Positions 1 through 9,284 of a stretch of 54,216 nucleotides of DNA are shown here, in pieces (position 1 is the stretch's first letter; each line of letters starts with the position of its first letter). Source of the DNA: Candidatus Poribacteria bacterium (GTDB lineage Bacteria; Poribacteria; WGA-4E; WGA-3G); the NCBI GenBank assembly GCA_003635315.1, contig PYJD01000015.1, positions 1 to 54,216 on the forward strand, read 5' to 3'. A program made the translations under genes and the position numbers. A model generated the notes under the pieces. The model did not search any database, was not told the DNA's origin, and saw only the letters and a list, made by a program, of their open reading frames with translations.

Positions 1-490
1 GCAGACTATTATCTTCTTCAGTCCCGGGACACATCAACCGGACTGCCAACGGAAAAAGACGCGTACCTTCTGGTGTATCGCAGAGCCACCCGATAGCACC
101 GAACTGGTGTCCGTGATGGGACTTGGATTGATTTTTATTGCGTTTGTTATACCGAGTGTTTATGAAAAAATGCGCGCCGAATTGACGATAACCATCATTG
201 GTAGACTTCGTTTCATCATAAACATAAACACCTTTGCTGTAAACTTTCTGAACTTGTTGTGTCAGAACGGATGTGACTTTGTCAAGACACCATTTGCTAC
301 GAGATAGAAACTTCGCTAAAGCCCAATATGTTGTTGTAGGTCTTGTTGATTGATAAATCTGTGTCATCGTTCCACGATGCGGTGTATTGATCAAACCCAT
401 TACGATTGTTGTAAAGTGTTTGAAGTTATTATACTTGAAGACCGACTGATATTCTGATAACATTGTTTCAAAGTGGGAAAGAGGTTGCAT
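1..490 (-). CDS. DDE transposase, C-terminus cut by window edge
   Basis: Reading the minus strand from an ATG at 490 gives at least 163 codons without a stop, running off the left edge. The protein begins MQPLSHFETMLSEYQSVF and contains VYVYDETKSTNDG around residue 90, a good candidate for the first catalytic Asp of an RNase-H-fold DDE transposase. It is followed by FGAHFF and HGHQFGAIGWL. This arrangement resembles IS4/IS701-like transposases, but the family is inferred from pattern only. The protein would catalyse cut-and-paste movement of its element. The other end and the terminal repeats lie outside the window. The base composition is less AT-rich than the flanking DNA. Confidence 0.6.
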   Translation of the reverse strand, partial: MQPLSHFETMLSEYQSVFKYNNFKHFTTIVMGLINTPHRGTMTQIYQSTRPTTTYWALAKFLSRSKWCLDKVTSVLTQQVQKVYSKGVYVYDETKSTNDGYRQFGAHFFINTRYNKRNKNQSKSHHGHQFGAIGWLCDTPEGTRLFPLAVRLMCPGTEEDNSL

Positions 491-735
491 TGTAATCTCC
501 TTTCAAAGATTATAAGTATTTTGAAAGGATAACCTATTTTCCACTTTTTGACTCTAAAAATCTTAAAACTGTCCAAACTATAGTAATATTCTAAGGCATC
601 TAAAAAAAATACAACACATGAAACAATACAAACTAACATTCCTTACGATAGAATCCCTCTATATCAATATTTGATGGGTGAAGTAATAGATTGGAATAAG
701 GGAGTTGGGATAGAAATAATGTAAATTTGTAAAGT

Positions 736-751
736 TGGCACGATAGTTGCT
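736..751 (+). promoter_or_regulatory. Sigma-54 (-24/-12) promoter
   Basis: The sequence TTGGCACGATAGTTGCTT contains TGGCACG, four spacer bases and TTGCT, an essentially perfect sigma-54 (RpoN) promoter. The GG (737-738) and GC (749-750) are separated by the required 10 bp. It would start transcription near 762 and drive the 985/1764 gene pair through a leader of about 220 nt. Such promoters need an AAA+ enhancer-binding activator. No activator gene or clear enhancer site was recognised nearby. Confidence 0.6.
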
Positions 752-984
752 TAAGATTGTTAGGTTAATATCACCATATCATAAATTGTTTGAATACAAT
801 GACGATCTATTTCCCATCTTATGAATATGTCAACCAAAATGGGAATATGAGGAATGGAGTTATTAACAGCTCATTACCGACTGTTAGGAACGAATCAGGG
901 ACTGACAAACTGACAGTTTATGGAACAAAAAAGAGATATTCTTATTTAGAAAGTGTATAAAATTTTAAGTAAGGAGGGAAACTT

Positions 985-1743
985 ATGAGAAAGAAAATGT
1001 ATTGGGGGATCGCTACCCTCATTCTATTACTCGGTGGATTTGGTGTGTTCCTGTTTATTAAGGAACGCGCTGAAATTAGGCAACTCAAAGAAGAATTAGC
1101 CGAATCGAATAAACTATTGGAAAAACAGTATAAGGAAAGAGCGAAACAACCACCACTCGCGAGAGAGGGGTTCAAGATGGTGCCGCATGGCGACCATTGG
1201 CATGAACTGCCGATTGACGCACCTGGAGTGAGGCAAGAGGGAACGCCTGAACCGAACGTACCGATAGAGCAACCCATGCAAGCACCTAAAACGATCACCG
1301 GTAAGTTGACATACCACAAGCAACTTTTAGAGAAGCATCCTGTAGAAGCAGTACGTCAGCAAGCTCGGGAATTGGGGCATTGGAGTGCTGACCATATTCC
1401 ACCCTTTCCACCAGAGGATGCAGAGGCAGCCGAATTCGCACGAGAACTGTATCTCTATAGATACTATAGGTGGACAGGACAGACAGACAAACCTGAATAT
1501 CAAAAGCATGGAATGGCACAGAGTGAAATATTTCATGCGATCAGGGATCGTGAAAATAAGACCCCTTGGGAACATGCACGAACCTATGACTTGAAGAAAC
1601 TAACATGGCCCGATTTGACGATTGGCCCCTTAAACACTCGTTTACCAACAACATTTACAGAGGGGATCAACCCATTAACTTCTCGTCCTTTATTCCCGGT
1701 TGAACTTGAAATGTCAAATATGGTAACGAAGGAAGACAATTGA
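985..1743 (+). CDS. Membrane-anchored histidine-motif protein, unknown function
   Basis: This 252-aa protein of unknown function starts at an ATG behind a strong AAGGAGGGA ribosome binding site. Residues 5-25 form one hydrophobic segment, followed by a charged coiled-coil stretch (about 27-53). Residues 64-75 read KMVPHGDHWHEL, giving H68-x-x-H71-x-H73. This HxxHxH arrangement is like the zinc-binding motif of streptococcal histidine-triad proteins (HGDHYH), so metal binding outside the membrane is plausible but not shown. The C-terminal half is rich in Trp, Tyr and Pro and shows no family I recognise. Its TGA stop lies about 20 bp before the next start, so the two genes form an operon. The region is clearly richer in GC than its flanks. 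Confidence 0.75.
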   Translation: MRKKMYWGIATLILLLGGFGVFLFIKERAEIRQLKEELAESNKLLEKQYKERAKQPPLAREGFKMVPHGDHWHELPIDAPGVRQEGTPEPNVPIEQPMQAPKTITGKLTYHKQLLEKHPVEAVRQQARELGHWSADHIPPFPPEDAEAAEFARELYLYRYYRWTGQTDKPEYQKHGMAQSEIFHAIRDRENKTPWEHARTYDLKKLTWPDLTIGPLNTRLPTTFTEGINPLTSRPLFPVELEMSNMVTKEDN

Positions 1744-1763
1744 ACACAAGGAGGTATATAATC

Positions 1764-3290
1764 ATGACAAGATTCTTCACAGCCATCACACTAACATGCT
1801 TAATACTCACATTTATTGTGGTGGACGTTTCACACGCTAACTGGGATAGTAATGTCGACACCGCTGAAAAGAACGAAGACGGGGATCAAGACTCTGCGGA
1901 TACAGCATTTGATTACGTGCTGAATGCCAATATTTTATATCTTCTGGCGAAAACAGAATATGAGAAAAACGAGGCAAAGATAGACAGGGGAGTGGCTGTC
2001 ACTGCTTCTAAACTGCTGGTAGCAACTGCGACCGTCTATCTTAACGGTGTTCTGACCCCTACCGTCGCCGTCAGTGCGCTTGTAGATATGGTCGATTTAG
2101 CTGAATCTATTGATAATTCAACTCCGCTACTTAGTGCGTATGAAGCGACTATCTACAAAAAACAAGGGGCGATCTCATCTTTTGAAAGTGCCAAAACGAC
2201 ATACAATACCACGTATGACACATATATCGGGGTGCTTGCGACACATACAGGGTGGACGAAATCTGAGGTATACATGTACATTTCAAATGATACAAATCGC
2301 AAAAATGGGATAATACATAAGGGCAGTAGTGGCAGTAATAAGCATGGGGTACGGGGACGAAAGGAATGGAATGCTTATGATAAATCTCTTCCCTACTATA
2401 CTTGTAAAGGTTCCTGTTCAGATACGTTCATCACGCCAACACTTGCGAAAACATCGCATCGCACAAAATGTGGCACTGGAACTAATGTAGATACGGAGGT
2501 ATTAGCTCACCTTCCGGGTTCTGATAACCATATCTCCGCAGCTAAGACTCTCCGAGAACGATCCGTTGATGAAGGGTGTGGTCGTAACTACTACGAATGT
2601 CCGAGTTATCCCGATCACTCGGATGTCCAAAGGCATAAAGTGCGTGAATGTAATAAGTGGGTCTATACCTATGATCCTCACTTCACAGATCGGTATATCC
2701 GAACAAAATGCACGAAATCTTATAGAAATTGCATGGGGCACACGTATGATCACAACAACCGAGTGATTGGTACGACCGCCCACTCTGATGAGGGTGATAG
2801 TAGTACGGAAGAGACTCCCTCTACCCCGACACCAACGCCGACACCAACACCGTCAATGCATGCGTGTGGTATTCATGAGACGACAGTAAGTGGTTCGCAT
2901 AGTGCTGCGGGTTGTGGTACATCGGGGCATAATGTGTGTGATGGTTCGGACCATAGTTTACAAGCGAGTTGTACGTCTACGAATAGTAATGGTGATAGTT
3001 GTACGGTGACAAGTTTTTATGCTTGTCAGTATCATACACATGCGTATCCATCAATAGACAACACGCAGAATTGTTCTAATTGTACCGATGGGTGTTCAAG
3101 CTGCCCAGTGACTTGTGCTAATGGTCATTCTTATGATCCGAATAATCCCACAGAAAATCGTAAGCACCGCACCCGGACTTGTCGTTTTACGGAATGTGGC
3201 AAGACTTGGCAATACTGTAAGTCGGCAACACCGCTCTGCGACAAACCCTATCGGAAAGAGAATGGCTTGCCATGTTGGCAAATACAGTAG
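1764..3290 (+). CDS. Secreted cysteine-rich protein with Thr-Pro linker
   Basis: This 508-aa protein of unknown function is translated from the ATG at 1764, which has AAGGAGG about 9 nt upstream. An upstream TTG at 1740 would overlap the previous stop and is less likely. Residues 1-25 form a signal peptide ending in SHA. The N-terminal 200 residues are helical and Cys-free. The rest carries 24 cysteines in irregular CxxC and CxC-like spacings, split by a TPTPTPTPTP linker. Cys and His residues are often close together, suggesting disulfide-stabilised or metal-binding modules on an exported protein. It is the second gene of the sigma-54 operon and ends 27 bp before a strong terminator. A surface or adhesion role is only a guess. 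Confidence 0.75.
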   Translation: MTRFFTAITLTCLILTFIVVDVSHANWDSNVDTAEKNEDGDQDSADTAFDYVLNANILYLLAKTEYEKNEAKIDRGVAVTASKLLVATATVYLNGVLTPTVAVSALVDMVDLAESIDNSTPLLSAYEATIYKKQGAISSFESAKTTYNTTYDTYIGVLATHTGWTKSEVYMYISNDTNRKNGIIHKGSSGSNKHGVRGRKEWNAYDKSLPYYTCKGSCSDTFITPTLAKTSHRTKCGTGTNVDTEVLAHLPGSDNHISAAKTLRERSVDEGCGRNYYECPSYPDHSDVQRHKVRECNKWVYTYDPHFTDRYIRTKCTKSYRNCMGHTYDHNNRVIGTTAHSDEGDSSTEETPSTPTPTPTPTPSMHACGIHETTVSGSHSAAGCGTSGHNVCDGSDHSLQASCTSTNSNGDSCTVTSFYACQYHTHAYPSIDNTQNCSNCTDGCSSCPVTCANGHSYDPNNPTENRKHRTRTCRFTECGKTWQYCKSATPLCDKPYRKENGLPCWQIQ

Positions 3291-3316
3291 TATTGTCCAT
3301 TTGATTACACACTTTT

Positions 3317-3350
3317 AGGCAGGTATCCGTTTTGGGTACCTGCCTTTTTT
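3317..3350 (+). terminator. Rho-independent terminator
   Basis: A 12-bp stem (AGGCAGGTATCC pairing with GGGTACCTGCCT, one G-T wobble) with a 5-nt loop is followed by a run of T. It lies 27 bp after the stop of the cysteine-rich protein gene and ends that operon. Confidence 0.9.
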
Positions 3351-3417
3351 ATTTCCTACTTGTTTCGTTTCGTCTAATACACTGTCTTTATGAATAATTG
3401 TGATAAATTCATAAGTT

Positions 3418-4526
3418 ATACCATTTCTAAATAATGATTATTCATTACTAACGGATTACGCGGATGGGGTTGTCTGAATCGCGGAGGGCGCGATTCAGAC
3501 AAAAAACCATCCTTCCACAAAAACCACTTACATTACACCAACATCCTCTTCTCAACAAAATCCGAGATTCAGATTAAAAATAAAAAATAATGAAGAAAAA
3601 CTAAACATACACATCTAAAGTAACATACGTGAAAAATAAGTTTGCATATTATTTATGTGTATGTTACAATAGTCTTGTATATAATGTGATATATAAACAA
3701 CAAAGGTTTATTATGTTATGATAAATTATAATTCAAAACCTAAAATGATAAATATCGGGCAATTCTATACAATCCCTTTACACTACTGGGTTTACAGAAG
3801 ATTGACCAAAAAACACAGTTTTCAAGTTTTTCAAATTTCTAAAAAGTCACTTGTTTATAGTAATTCGCTATGAACATAGATCCAGACTTACTGCAAGGCA
3901 CTTCAAATTCGAAAATTATAAAAACCGACTTGAAAAACTTGAAAAACTAAAAATCAAGGATCACCATGATTCCTGCACGAATTGCAGAACTAAAGACAGA
4001 GATTTTATGAAGGTACATAAAAATGAAGCTAATGAAAGATATACATGAAAAAAGTTACCATCTCGTAACTTTCTCAATTATATCCAACACATTCTGGATC
4101 AGAAAATGTAAACATATTTCTCAAAAAAACACCGTGAGATATACAGGAAATCCTTGTTCAGAAATGCCATTAACTATAAATCAACAACCTACAAGTAAAA
4201 GATATAAACGAATAATTGCCAACATAATATTAACATATGTGAAATTGCATCACAAAAACTGAAATTACACAAAAATGAGAAATTAGAAATTTCACTTTCT
4301 TCTATATTTAAGACAATGAATCCAGTCCAGTACTGGTCTGAAAGCCATAATTTTACCGAAAACAAATGACACACGATGTGTCAAAAAGTGTAACATTTTC
4401 CCGTTTTTCGACACATTCTAAGCTTTTGAATCAAAACTCTTGGAAGGAGATTTACACCCAAATAAATTAACGTTATAGTAATTAATAATGCGTCTCTAAA
4501 AGACGTAACAAGTATAGAATTACTTC
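3418..4526 (+). repeat. Decayed dispersed element, copy A
   Basis: From about 3572 to 4526 the sequence matches, on the opposite strand, the block at 36914-37630, with many substitutions and several indels. Shared landmarks are ACATCTAAAGTNACATACGTG, the block TGATAAATATCGGGCAATTCTA, a short reading frame starting M-x-P-x-R-I-x-E-L-K-T-E-I, the palindrome CCAGTACTGG, the hairpin TGACACA-CGA-TGTGTCA (4367-4383) and AAATTAACGTTATAGTAATTAATAATGCGTC at the far end. Both copies carry an ATACCATTTCT motif beyond the near end (here 3418-3430). The short ORFs in this block are not conserved between the copies, so I treat it as a non-coding or dead element. No transposase was recognised in it. Confidence 0.6.
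3471..3501. repeat. REP-like palindrome
   Basis: A perfect 13-bp inverted repeat (TGTCTGAATCGCG and its complement) surrounds a 5-nt GAGGG loop. No T-run follows on either strand, so it does not look like a terminator. A related but broken sequence (GGGGTTTGTCTGAAACAGGG) occurs near 37655 beside element copy B, suggesting that the palindrome belongs to the same dispersed family. Confidence 0.55.
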
Positions 4527-4683
4527 GTTTTTTATTTTATATTTCATAATGATGATTGCCAATTACGGACAGAAGAAACCATAAATTCTCCTTATCAGAA
4601 TTATTAAGATGACTCGTATTTTGAGTAATTTATAGTAAACCTTCTTAGAAGAATTCATAATCAAATATTTCAGTTGTATATTC

Positions 4684-4712
4684 TTGAAGTTATATATTAG
4701 ATTTGTTAGAAT
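4684..4712 (+). promoter_or_regulatory. Sigma-70-type promoter
   Basis: TTGAAG and TAGAAT are separated by exactly 17 bp. Transcription would begin near 4720, about 100 nt before the PhyH gene at 4817. Confidence 0.5.
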
Positions 4713-4816
4713 ACATCAGTTAATGCAAGTTCAAAATAGATTCATTGATGAATCACGATAAAATATATAAATTACATTCTTAAAGTATTACCAACCGTTC
4801 ATTACGGAGGAAACTA

Positions 4817-5719
4817 ATGGCTGAAACCGTATTTCTTGGTGATCACGAATTGACATTTCCCGGACCTAACCTCGGTGTATTGCGAGACTGCAATGATGTT
4901 CTTGATTCAGCAGAGGACTTACATAATCAGATAGCAGAAGATGGGTATCTACTTGTCCGTGGTCTAATTGATAAGGACAAAATCCTCGCTGGAAGACGAT
5001 CTATTCTTGAGTATGCCGAAGGAAACGGAAAAGATGAGGTCTTTATGCCTAATACACAACTCATGGATGCGGTTGCGGGTACCGGTAGTCCAGGTCGGAC
5101 AATGGGAGCACCTGCAGTTACACACAACGATAATGTATTATCTGTATTAGAAGGAGATGAACTCTTTACTTTCTTCCGTAGATTCTTCGAAGGTGATACA
5201 CGGACCTTTGATTATAAATGGTTGCGTTTTGTAAGACCGGATGGCTGGTCAGGTCCGCATTTTGACTTTGTCTATATGGGAAGAGGTTCGAAGCAACTCC
5301 ATACCTGTTGGGTACCATTTGGAGATAATCCAGCTACTATGGGAACTCTCACTGTTCTTGTTGGTTCACATAACCTACCCAGTTTCGCACCAGTTCGGGA
5401 TACCTATGGTCAGACAGATGTAGATAAAGATGGAACACCAGGACATTTTGGAAGAGACCCTATAGAGATTAGTGAGAAATATGGAGGTGAATGGCAGACA
5501 GCTGATTTTGAAATGGGAGATGTCATCATATTCACAATGCATACGATGCATACTTCTACTAAGAATTTATCAGACAGATGGCGTGTAAGTTGTGACATTC
5601 GTTTTCAGCCAGCAGAACACCCTATTGATGAACGCTGGGTAGGGAAGAATCCCATATCGCATACTGGTAGTCAAAGATTATCATTTGAAGAAGCCAAGAA
5701 AGAATGGGGATTAGAATAA
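4817..5719 (+). CDS. Phytanoyl-CoA dioxygenase family protein
   Basis: This 300-aa protein is a member of the PhyH family of Fe(II)/2-oxoglutarate-dependent oxygenases, which hydroxylate small molecules using O2 and 2-oxoglutarate. The metal triad is visible as H148-x-D150 (GPHFDF) and H245 (MHTSTKN). An arginine in LSDRWRVSCDIRF, about 10 residues further on, is suited to bind 2-oxoglutarate. The start ATG has GGAGG 6-7 nt upstream. The gene stands alone behind its own promoter and is followed by a GC-rich hairpin shared with the convergent aminotransferase gene. The substrate cannot be told from sequence. The second PhyH gene at 27419 is only distantly similar. Confidence 0.85.
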   Translation: MAETVFLGDHELTFPGPNLGVLRDCNDVLDSAEDLHNQIAEDGYLLVRGLIDKDKILAGRRSILEYAEGNGKDEVFMPNTQLMDAVAGTGSPGRTMGAPAVTHNDNVLSVLEGDELFTFFRRFFEGDTRTFDYKWLRFVRPDGWSGPHFDFVYMGRGSKQLHTCWVPFGDNPATMGTLTVLVGSHNLPSFAPVRDTYGQTDVDKDGTPGHFGRDPIEISEKYGGEWQTADFEMGDVIIFTMHTMHTSTKNLSDRWRVSCDIRFQPAEHPIDERWVGKNPISHTGSQRLSFEEAKKEWGLE

Positions 5720-5732
5720 CAGGCAGGAATTT

Positions 5733-5754
5733 AGGCGCGGACAATACCGCGCCT
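5733..5754. terminator. Bidirectional terminator-like hairpin
   Basis: AGGCGCGG and CCGCGCCT form a perfect 8-bp GC-rich stem with a 6-nt loop between two convergent genes. It is followed by TTCAGTTT on the plus strand. The T-tract is weak, so termination efficiency is uncertain. Confidence 0.6.
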
Positions 5755-5770
5755 TTCAGTTTACAGTATA

Positions 5771-6946
5771 TTAATTGAACAAAGCACGTTTTATCTGACG
5801 TACAGCCTGACGAATTCTGTCTTCATTTTCCACAAGCGCAATTCGTATATAACCCTCACCATTATGTCCAAATCCAGCACCAGGTGAAACACAAACCTCG
5901 GCTTCATTTAGGAGTTTCATCGAGAATTCTAAGGAATCCATGTGTTTCCATGGGTCAGGAATTGGTGCCCAAACAAACATTGATGCCTGTGGTTTTGTCA
6001 CCTTCCATCCAATACGATTTAAACCATCAACCAAGACATCTCTACGATTCCAATAGACTTGAGTATTCTCCATCACCTCATCAATAGGAGTTCTGAGAGC
6101 CATTATAGCTGCAACTTGTATTGGAGGGAAAATACCATAATCATAATATCCTTTAATCCGACCTAATGCCTCAATAATGTCTCGATTTCCTGCAGCAAAT
6201 CCACAACGCCACCCAGCCATATTATACGATTTTGATAATGATATAAATTCAACACCAACATCTTTCGCTCCTTTTGCTTGTAAGAAACTTGGAGCATTAT
6301 ACCCATCAAAAACTATATCAGCATAAGCTAAATCATGGATAACAATCATATCTTCATGTTTCGCAAATCCAACCACCTCTTCAAAGAAGTCTAAGTCAAC
6401 AACTGCACCCGTAGGATTATGTGGAAAACTAAGGATCAATACTTTTGGTCGTGGCCATATATCGCGAGTTATCTCCTCAAGGGAAGGCACAAAATCGTTC
6501 TCCTCTTCAAGAGGAATACTTACAACACTTCCACCGGCTAAGACAACACTATACATGTGAATTGGAAATGTAGGGTTAGGTACCATTGCCAAATCACCTT
6601 CATCAATCAATGCTAAGGCAAGATGACCTAATCCTTCCTTTGTTCCAATAACAGCAATTGCTTCTTCATCGGGATCAATATCTACACCAAAACGGCGTTC
6701 ATAATGCCAACTAACTTCTCTACGAAGATTGTAAATACCACGTGAAGCTGAATATCTATGATTGCGTAATTCCTGAGCAGCCTCAGTGAGTTTATCAATA
6801 ATTGGTTGTGGGGTTCTTTGATTGGGGTTCCCCATCCCCAAATCAATAATGTCGATTCCTTGTTGTCTTCGTTCATGTGTTAACTGTTTTAGCTTTCCAA
6901 ACATGTACGGAGGTAATCGATTAAGTCGTTTTGAAAAAATATTCAT
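5771..6946 (-). CDS. alaC: Alanine-forming PLP aminotransferase (AlaC-like)
   Basis: This 391-aa fold-type I aminotransferase closely follows the AlaC/YfdZ pattern along its whole length. Landmarks are DLGMGNPNQRTPQPIIDKL (35-53), NHRYSASRGI, HNPTGAVVDLDFFEEVV, HDLAYADIVFDGYNAPS and SLSKSYNMAGW with the PLP-binding K239. AlaC-type enzymes convert pyruvate and glutamate to alanine and 2-oxoglutarate in the cytoplasm. The related LL-diaminopimelate aminotransferase (DapL) is the main alternative, and dapA and dapF occur elsewhere in the window. The AHDYG/YYDYG-type and KASMYVWA-like segments favour AlaC. The gene is monocistronic or the first of its unit, with the sulfatase gene ending 45 bp upstream. 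Confidence 0.8.
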   Translation of the reverse strand: MNIFSKRLNRLPPYMFGKLKQLTHERRQQGIDIIDLGMGNPNQRTPQPIIDKLTEAAQELRNHRYSASRGIYNLRREVSWHYERRFGVDIDPDEEAIAVIGTKEGLGHLALALIDEGDLAMVPNPTFPIHMYSVVLAGGSVVSIPLEEENDFVPSLEEITRDIWPRPKVLILSFPHNPTGAVVDLDFFEEVVGFAKHEDMIVIHDLAYADIVFDGYNAPSFLQAKGAKDVGVEFISLSKSYNMAGWRCGFAAGNRDIIEALGRIKGYYDYGIFPPIQVAAIMALRTPIDEVMENTQVYWNRRDVLVDGLNRIGWKVTKPQASMFVWAPIPDPWKHMDSLEFSMKLLNEAEVCVSPGAGFGHNGEGYIRIALVENEDRIRQAVRQIKRALFN

Positions 6947-6990
6947 CTGTTCTATTGCCCTATTGACTTTTAGCCAACCTTCTCAAATTT

Positions 6991-8418
6991 TTATTTTCCA
7001 TCTTCCCAATATTCGCGCAACCGATTTCCCCAATTCGAAATAAGTCTTTGAGGATTTGGGTGGGAAATATGGCGTCTATTTAGTTGACCTTCCTGTTCAG
7101 TTATTTTTTTTCTATATTTATTGACGATATTTTTATATTTAGGATTAAATACAAGATTATTTTTTTCTAACGGATCAACATTTCTATCAAATAATTGTGC
7201 AAGTCCAAGTTGTTCTATATCCGGTCCTGGCGGGATATAATCTTCTATGTCTTTTGGTTTATATTCAGTTATAAATTTATATTGGTCATCAACTATAGCG
7301 CGTCCCCAATAATTGCTTTCAATATAAGCACAATCCCGCCAGTTTTTTATATGACTCCCTTCAATAAGTGGTCTGAGACTCATCCCTTGTATTCCGTTAG
7401 GAGGTTTAATATTTGCATAATCACAAATAGTTGGAAATATATCTACCCCTGATACAAAATATAATTCATTGAATCTATCTTTCTTAACAGATACACCTTC
7501 TCCAAGACAGGAAAGGATTAATGGAACGCGTACACTCTCTTCATATAGTGCAAATTTCTGAAACATTTGATGACTTCCACATGCTTCACCATGGTCAGCA
7601 CTAAAAATTATCAACGTGTTATTCCAAAATGTGGTTTCTTTTAGAATTGATAAAACTCTACCAATCTCTGCATCAACTTTTTCAACGAATCTGTAGTAAT
7701 TCCATGTTAAATAACGCCATTGCAATTCATCCCATTCCTTTACTGCTCTTAGAATTGAGGCATGAATCAATGCATTATCAACTCTCCGACAAACTCTATG
7801 TAAAACTGTTTCACGTTCGTCATAATTAAAGTTTTCTGGAAGTGGAGGAAGATCATCCTCAGTTAGAATTCCTTGCTCAACAGGATTTGGAATCTTTTTT
7901 TCTTCATGATTATGTAGATACTCACAAACATCATGTGGATCCACATATCCAACCTGAAGATAAAATGGTTCAGAGTAATTATAATTGGTTAAAAAATCTA
8001 CTACTGCATGAGTTGAACCTGAATCATAGAATGCAGCACCACCCGCCCCAATATCTCGTTTACCAAAATATAGAGTTTCGAAACTCTCCCGCACATTCCG
8101 ACCAGGTACATGCCATTTACCACAGTGAAATGCTCGATAACCTCCAGATTGAAGTACTTGTCCTATATCTGGAATGTCATCGTGTAGTCTTCCACCATTA
8201 AATGGAACACCAGTTTCAGATGTATATAATCCAGTTGCCCAACTTGATCGAGAGGCAGCACAAACAGGATCGGTACAATAAGAATTTCTGAAAGATGTGC
8301 CATTTCGATGAAGTTGGTCTATGTTTGGGGTGTGAAGATACCGATTTCCATATGCAGAAATGTCATTCCAAGAGTGTTGGTCCGTGTTAATGAAAAGGAT
8401 ATTTGGACGATTACTCAT
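6991..8418 (-). CDS. Sulfatase (formylglycine type)
   Basis: This 475-aa arylsulfatase-family enzyme hydrolyses sulfate esters. NILFINTDQHSWND at the N-terminus holds the metal-binding Asp13. C53-A-A-S-R57 is the motif in which Cys is converted to formylglycine; the usual Pro is Ala here, as in some families. SADHGEACGSHQMFQK supplies the later metal-binding Asp and His. No signal peptide is visible, so the enzyme may be cytoplasmic and act on small sulfated molecules. Its ATG overlaps the TGA of the upstream gene by 4 nt, so the two are translationally coupled. No maturation enzyme (FGE or anSME) lies in the window. Confidence 0.88.
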   Translation of the reverse strand: MSNRPNILFINTDQHSWNDISAYGNRYLHTPNIDQLHRNGTSFRNSYCTDPVCAASRSSWATGLYTSETGVPFNGGRLHDDIPDIGQVLQSGGYRAFHCGKWHVPGRNVRESFETLYFGKRDIGAGGAAFYDSGSTHAVVDFLTNYNYSEPFYLQVGYVDPHDVCEYLHNHEEKKIPNPVEQGILTEDDLPPLPENFNYDERETVLHRVCRRVDNALIHASILRAVKEWDELQWRYLTWNYYRFVEKVDAEIGRVLSILKETTFWNNTLIIFSADHGEACGSHQMFQKFALYEESVRVPLILSCLGEGVSVKKDRFNELYFVSGVDIFPTICDYANIKPPNGIQGMSLRPLIEGSHIKNWRDCAYIESNYWGRAIVDDQYKFITEYKPKDIEDYIPPGPDIEQLGLAQLFDRNVDPLEKNNLVFNPKYKNIVNKYRKKITEQEGQLNRRHISHPNPQRLISNWGNRLREYWEDGK

Positions 8419-9215
8419 TTATAATCTACAATTCTCTCTTTCAATATATATGTCTCAAAGAAATTAGAAACAATCACCGTAGTCTTCTTTTCATCAATCC
8501 ACCAATAGGAGGGTAGTAAACCTGTCCCATATAGATAAAATCCATCAAGATGAAATGGGGATCGTAATGTATTGAGGAAACCTATCTGGTTAATGGGTCT
8601 AAGTTGTTCAAGATCTTCAAGCAGAACAATTTCTACGTTCTCTCTATTATCTATAAGCTGATCAGATAATTGTGGGATTACATCAAAAAGGGTCCAATTG
8701 CATGTGATAGGTATATTCTTATCAGGGATAACAAGAGATATTTCAACGTCATTTATACAGAGACCTACCTCATCTTTGGAGATAATCCTACCTATGAAAT
8801 TTAATTCTGAATATGTATCCTGACAACTATTTCGAACCTTCCCATACCATTCGTTTAAAAGGTTTCGACTCCAAGAATCCTCACTGCTAAATTGGAGGAG
8901 TATATGTTCTCCACTCGTGTCGTTTTTGTAATTAACTTCATAATACCAAATATGATCTTCCTTTTTACTTTCAATACTTACTGTACCAATACCTAATTTT
9001 GCATCTGGATTACTTCTACCTGCATAGCCACGCCAATAATTAGGTAATATCTGGTATACATGCTTTGTATGATTGGTCTCTTCAGATTCATTATTGACGA
9101 GAGACGCAGAAATTTTGTCACTCTCTATAAGTTTAATCAATTCATTGGCATAATCAGGTTTATTAGATCCAGTATTATAATCAATTGACCAATGTATCGG
9201 ATTCATTTCATTCAT
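8415..9215 (-). CDS. Unknown protein coupled to sulfatase
   Basis: This 266-aa protein of unknown function is probably cytoplasmic, with no signal peptide or membrane segment. It is rich in beta-strand-forming and aromatic residues, including HVYQILPNYWRGYAGR, HIWYYEVNYKN and the C-terminal YGTGLLPSYWWIDEKKTTVIV. The stop and the sulfatase start overlap in ATGA, implying translational coupling and a linked role, perhaps in recognising or handling the sulfatase substrate; that is inference. Two alternative ATGs lie within the first four codons, so the exact start is uncertain. The 3 x 78-bp repeat lies just upstream. Confidence 0.7.
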   Translation of the reverse strand: MNEMNPIHWSIDYNTGSNKPDYANELIKLIESDKISASLVNNESEETNHTKHVYQILPNYWRGYAGRSNPDAKLGIGTVSIESKKEDHIWYYEVNYKNDTSGEHILLQFSSEDSWSRNLLNEWYGKVRNSCQDTYSELNFIGRIISKDEVGLCINDVEISLVIPDKNIPITCNWTLFDVIPQLSDQLIDNRENVEIVLLEDLEQLRPINQIGFLNTLRSPFHLDGFYLYGTGLLPSYWWIDEKKTTVIVSNFFETYILKERIVDYK

Positions 9216-9284
9216 CCTACATTCCGCACTTTAAATTTGCAATTTTTGATATTATAGTGAACAATAAAATTAATACAACATTTT

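Noticed and set aside
107..307. 66-aa plus-strand ORF over the left transposase
   Set aside because: It is a shadow of the minus-strand transposase frame, which has the DDE-like motif.
3851..4262. 65-aa and 79-aa ORFs inside element A
   Set aside because: Their frames are not conserved in copy B and they lack start signals.
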